Origin: Canna indica
Lineage: Eukaryota; Streptophyta; Magnoliopsida; Zingiberales; Cannaceae
Assembly (NCBI GenBank): GCA_034359265.1
Contig: CP136893.1
Location: 48,061,501-48,125,500 of the forward strand
Direction of reading: 5' to 3'
DNA length: 64,000 nt
A model generated the notes under the pieces. That model was not told where the DNA came from. It ran no database searches and saw nothing but the letters and a program-made list of their open reading frames with translations. Below, one piece after another: positions 61,558 through 64,000 of the stretch (positions are counted from its first letter, which is position 1; the number at the start of each line of letters is the position of its first letter). The position numbers were made by a program, and so were the translations under genes.

Positions 61558-62806
61558 TGTTGGCCCAAGGGTTCTCCGTAGGCCTTGATCTCTATTTTGA
61601 TGATATCAAACATATATTTAATATATTTGTGAAGTTTTGAGTTCGGGTTGAGGTTACGATATGCACGCGAACTTCGCTCGGAGAAATGCAAAAAATCGGC
61701 AAAAAAGGCTCTGATGTAAATCATGTAGAATTTATAGATTACTAAGTAGATTTCATGTAATATACCTCTAGGAATAAATCCCAAGCCTATTTGTAATGTT
61801 ATCCAACTCAAAACTTGGTAACAAAACCCAGAAACAAAATGCGCAACAAAATGAGTGTAAAAAATAGCCTCAGCCCAGATTTGGTCGACCGACAGAAGCA
61901 AAAATGAGGCAAAAATAAGGAGCTCAGCATTCGATCGACCGCCTGAAGTAAAAAAAGATCAGAGGAAATTCAATCAATTAGGCGGTCGACCGAATGTGGC
62001 CAGAAAAGGGAAGTAGGCTTGTGGTCGCTAGGCGGTCGATCAGTTGGTCGTCCGACGATCGTTCGACAATCGATCGGACGACGTCCAACGAGTAGAAAAA
62101 CACTCGTTGGAGTGTACTGTCGAGTGAGGGTAAATAAATACCCCTCACCAACCTCTCTTAAAGTCTCTTAACAGTGATTAGTGAATTCCTAAGAGAGATT
62201 TAAGCCTTCAAATATCAATTTGCGCTCGCTTGCTTATAGCCTCATCTTCCTCAAGCGATCTTCTCGTCTCAACTCCGGCAACAATTCGAGCTCACCATCT
62301 TGAAGAGTTGGAGACTTGGAAGGCTTTGGAAGGATCTCACAAGTGTGGTTTCATTTTTAGCTTCTTCTTTGTTGTTTTTCATTGTTTTAAATTGTAGTTC
62401 TCATTGTTAGCTTGCTAGGTGTGCTAGTGTAAACACTTAGGGTTTACTTTGTAGAATTGTGTTTTGCCTAGGTGAATAGGTTTGAGGCATTCTCAAAGGG
62501 TTGAGAAGCAAGTTCTCGGTTGTATTAAAAGGGAAACACATAGTCTACAACGTGTTGGTTAGAAATCCTTGGTGTGGAGTCAAGGTAGTGGAGTAGGCGA
62601 TTGGCCGAACCACTCTCATTGCTTGTGTTTGTGTTGTGATGCTTATTTGATATTAATTGCTATGTATAATTTTCAAGCATCATAATTTATTTGCATGATT
62701 AATTTGGTTGCATTGGAAATTGAACTCGAAAGAAATTGAATAGAAGTTAAAAGTTACCCAACACTATTCAACCCCCCCCCCTTCTAGTGTGGGTATTCGA
62801 TCAACA
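61558..62806 (+). repeat. Solo Sirevirus-like LTR, copy D, full length
   Basis: Starts TGTTGGCCC at 61558, ends GATCAACA at 62806; 1,249 bp. Flanks TGGAG and TGCAG agree in 4 of 5 bases as a target duplication. It cuts the Tat gag. GGTCGACCGA-type palindromes at 61882-62080, perfect 9-bp hairpin at 62085-62110, TATA-like AAATAAATA near 62130, and a C run near 62773. It is the only complete copy of the family here. Confidence 0.88.
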
Positions 62807-64000
62807 TGCAGGTGTCTGACTTCGACTTCATCATTGATGGTCTCTACTCCCGCTTCGGTCACGTTCTCTTCGACGATGACATACATGTAGAGGTGCCCTG
62901 CACGGACCAGGTCCTCAAGTTGATCTACGAGCACTACGCAGTCTTTGGTGGTGTGCTTGTAGGTTTTTTGGAAAGCATATTTCTTGCTCATATTGATGTT
63001 GGGCGGTAACTTCTATTTTTCGACATTGGAAGGGTGCCTGAGAAGCTTTAAGTCGTAGATTTCACGAAGGATGGTTTTCCTTCCTTGTGTTGAATGGAGT
63101 GTACCTTTCATACTGGACATCTAGGCAAGGTGGCGACCTCGACCCTCTACCATTGCCCCGTTCACGTCAGTTGTGATCTTCGCTTTTTCTATCCACCTTT
63201 GTGGACTTTTTGTCTTTGACAATGTCTTTGATACTTTGCCTGTCGGCCTTTTTGGCCTCACGGAGCTCTTGCATCTCTAATAAACTTGTGGCCTTCTCTT
63301 GGAACTCAATCATATCTCTGGGCTTCATCAAGGCAATCTGGTCGATAAAGTATATTTCCAAGCTTTAATCTGTACTTGATGGAGTAGAGATCGATTGGGG
63401 GGTCGAGATTCAGGATTTTGGCTGTCGTAGCCTGAAACCTCTGGATGTATTCCTGTAGAGGTTCATGTTTCCCTTGCTTGTCATAGTGGAGGGAATCCTC
63501 TGTTTTATAGTAGAACCGAGATGAGGAAAATCGATTAAGGTATGTACAGGAGAGTTCCGCGAAAGAGTGTATAGATCCTAGTGGGAGGGAAGCGGACCAT
63601 AGTAGAGTGGTTTTCTTCAAGAAGGTCGGGAAAGCTCTGCAGAGGACAGAGTCGATTGCTCTGTTGAAGAGCATCATGGTCCAGAACGTCGTCAGGTGTA
63701 TGGTAGGGTTGCCCATACCATTGTAGGGTGTTAGAGTAGTCAGCAGCCTTCATCTGGGTAGAAGGCACGTTGCCATGATGTGCTCGGCGAAGGGTCCCGA
63801 GTCGATAGGGAGGGCAGTCGTGACCTCCATGGCCTTGGAATATTTTTATCTTCCTTGACGGGGTGTTGGAGATCTCATCTCGAAGGATAGAAATCGAGCG
63901 GTTGGTTTCTTCATGTTTTGAGCGGCGGCACTCGTGATCGATCAGGAGTTATTCCCGAGACCGTATCAGCATCTTGACCTGGGCTGCTAACTATTGGTTC
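62807..64000 (-). pseudogene. Tat-type Gypsy gag, cut by window edge
   Basis: Reverse strand, in order: PIDSGPFAEHIMATCLLP (~63830), NGMGNPTIHLTTFWTMMLF, VLCRAFPTFLKK, SLPLGSIHSFAELSCTYLNRF (Retrotrans_gag core), KHEPLQEYIQRF, then after a frameshift near 63340 FIDQIALMKPRDMIEFQEKA, and the His/Cys motif YAFQKTYKHTTKDCVVLVDQ before the LTR insertion at 62806. The KY..H..T.DC.xL...IExL form replaces a classical zinc knuckle in Ogre/Tat gags. Stops and frameshifts are present. The 5' LTR would lie beyond 64000. Confidence 0.85.

Overview
This is nuclear DNA from a flowering plant. It has one intact, intron-rich host gene, for a mitochondrial chaperonin 60, surrounded by about 55 kb of nested and decaying transposable elements and a rearranged endogenous badnavirus-like pararetrovirus. 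The plant assignment rests on the 18-exon CPN60, the Sirevirus-like, Ale-like, Tat and chromodomain-type retrotransposons, the CACTA (En/Spm) elements and the Caulimoviridae insert. The species cannot be named from the sequence.

Layout. 1-4.4 kb: two inverted LTRs of a Sirevirus-like family (rich in GGTCGACCGA palindromes) around a broken 'plant transposon protein' reading frame with a C-terminal heptad array. 4.4-5.0 kb: RNase H remnant of a LINE. 5.4-11.0 kb: CPN60 with its promoter. 11.0-13.1 kb: AT-rich intergenic DNA. 13.15-17.34 kb: Gypsy unit with inverted LTR ends. 17.8-22.4 kb: Sirevirus-like LTR fragment fused to a dead Copia element. 22.4-24.3 kb: solo LTR. 24.8-25.3 kb: relic of an unidentified gene. 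25.5-40.3 kb: CACTA transposase remnant split by an LTR with a 5-bp duplication (GGGGT). That LTR holds an inverted second LTR, which holds the pararetrovirus (28.34-38.15 kb). 40.3-64.0 kb: a minus-strand Tat-type Gypsy element (gag and protease at right, ~180-bp tandem repeats, an opposite-strand reading frame at left). It was invaded by a chromovirus (41.34-59.71 kb), whose right LTR took a gag-only Copia-type element (51.42-59.64 kb), whose gag took a 7.1-kb CACTA element (51.67-58.81 kb). A solo Sirevirus-like LTR (61.56-62.81 kb) sits in the Tat element.

The transposable-element genes are almost all dead: stops, frameshifts and lost catalytic residues (protease D to N, reverse transcriptase DD to NE in the chromovirus). 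The viral blocks are shuffled in order and orientation but their duplicated pieces are nearly identical, so the virus looks younger than its surroundings. Two copies of the viral promoter face each other across inverted duplicates of viral sequence, an arrangement expected to make double-stranded RNA. CPN60 reads through cleanly and appears to be the only functional host gene.
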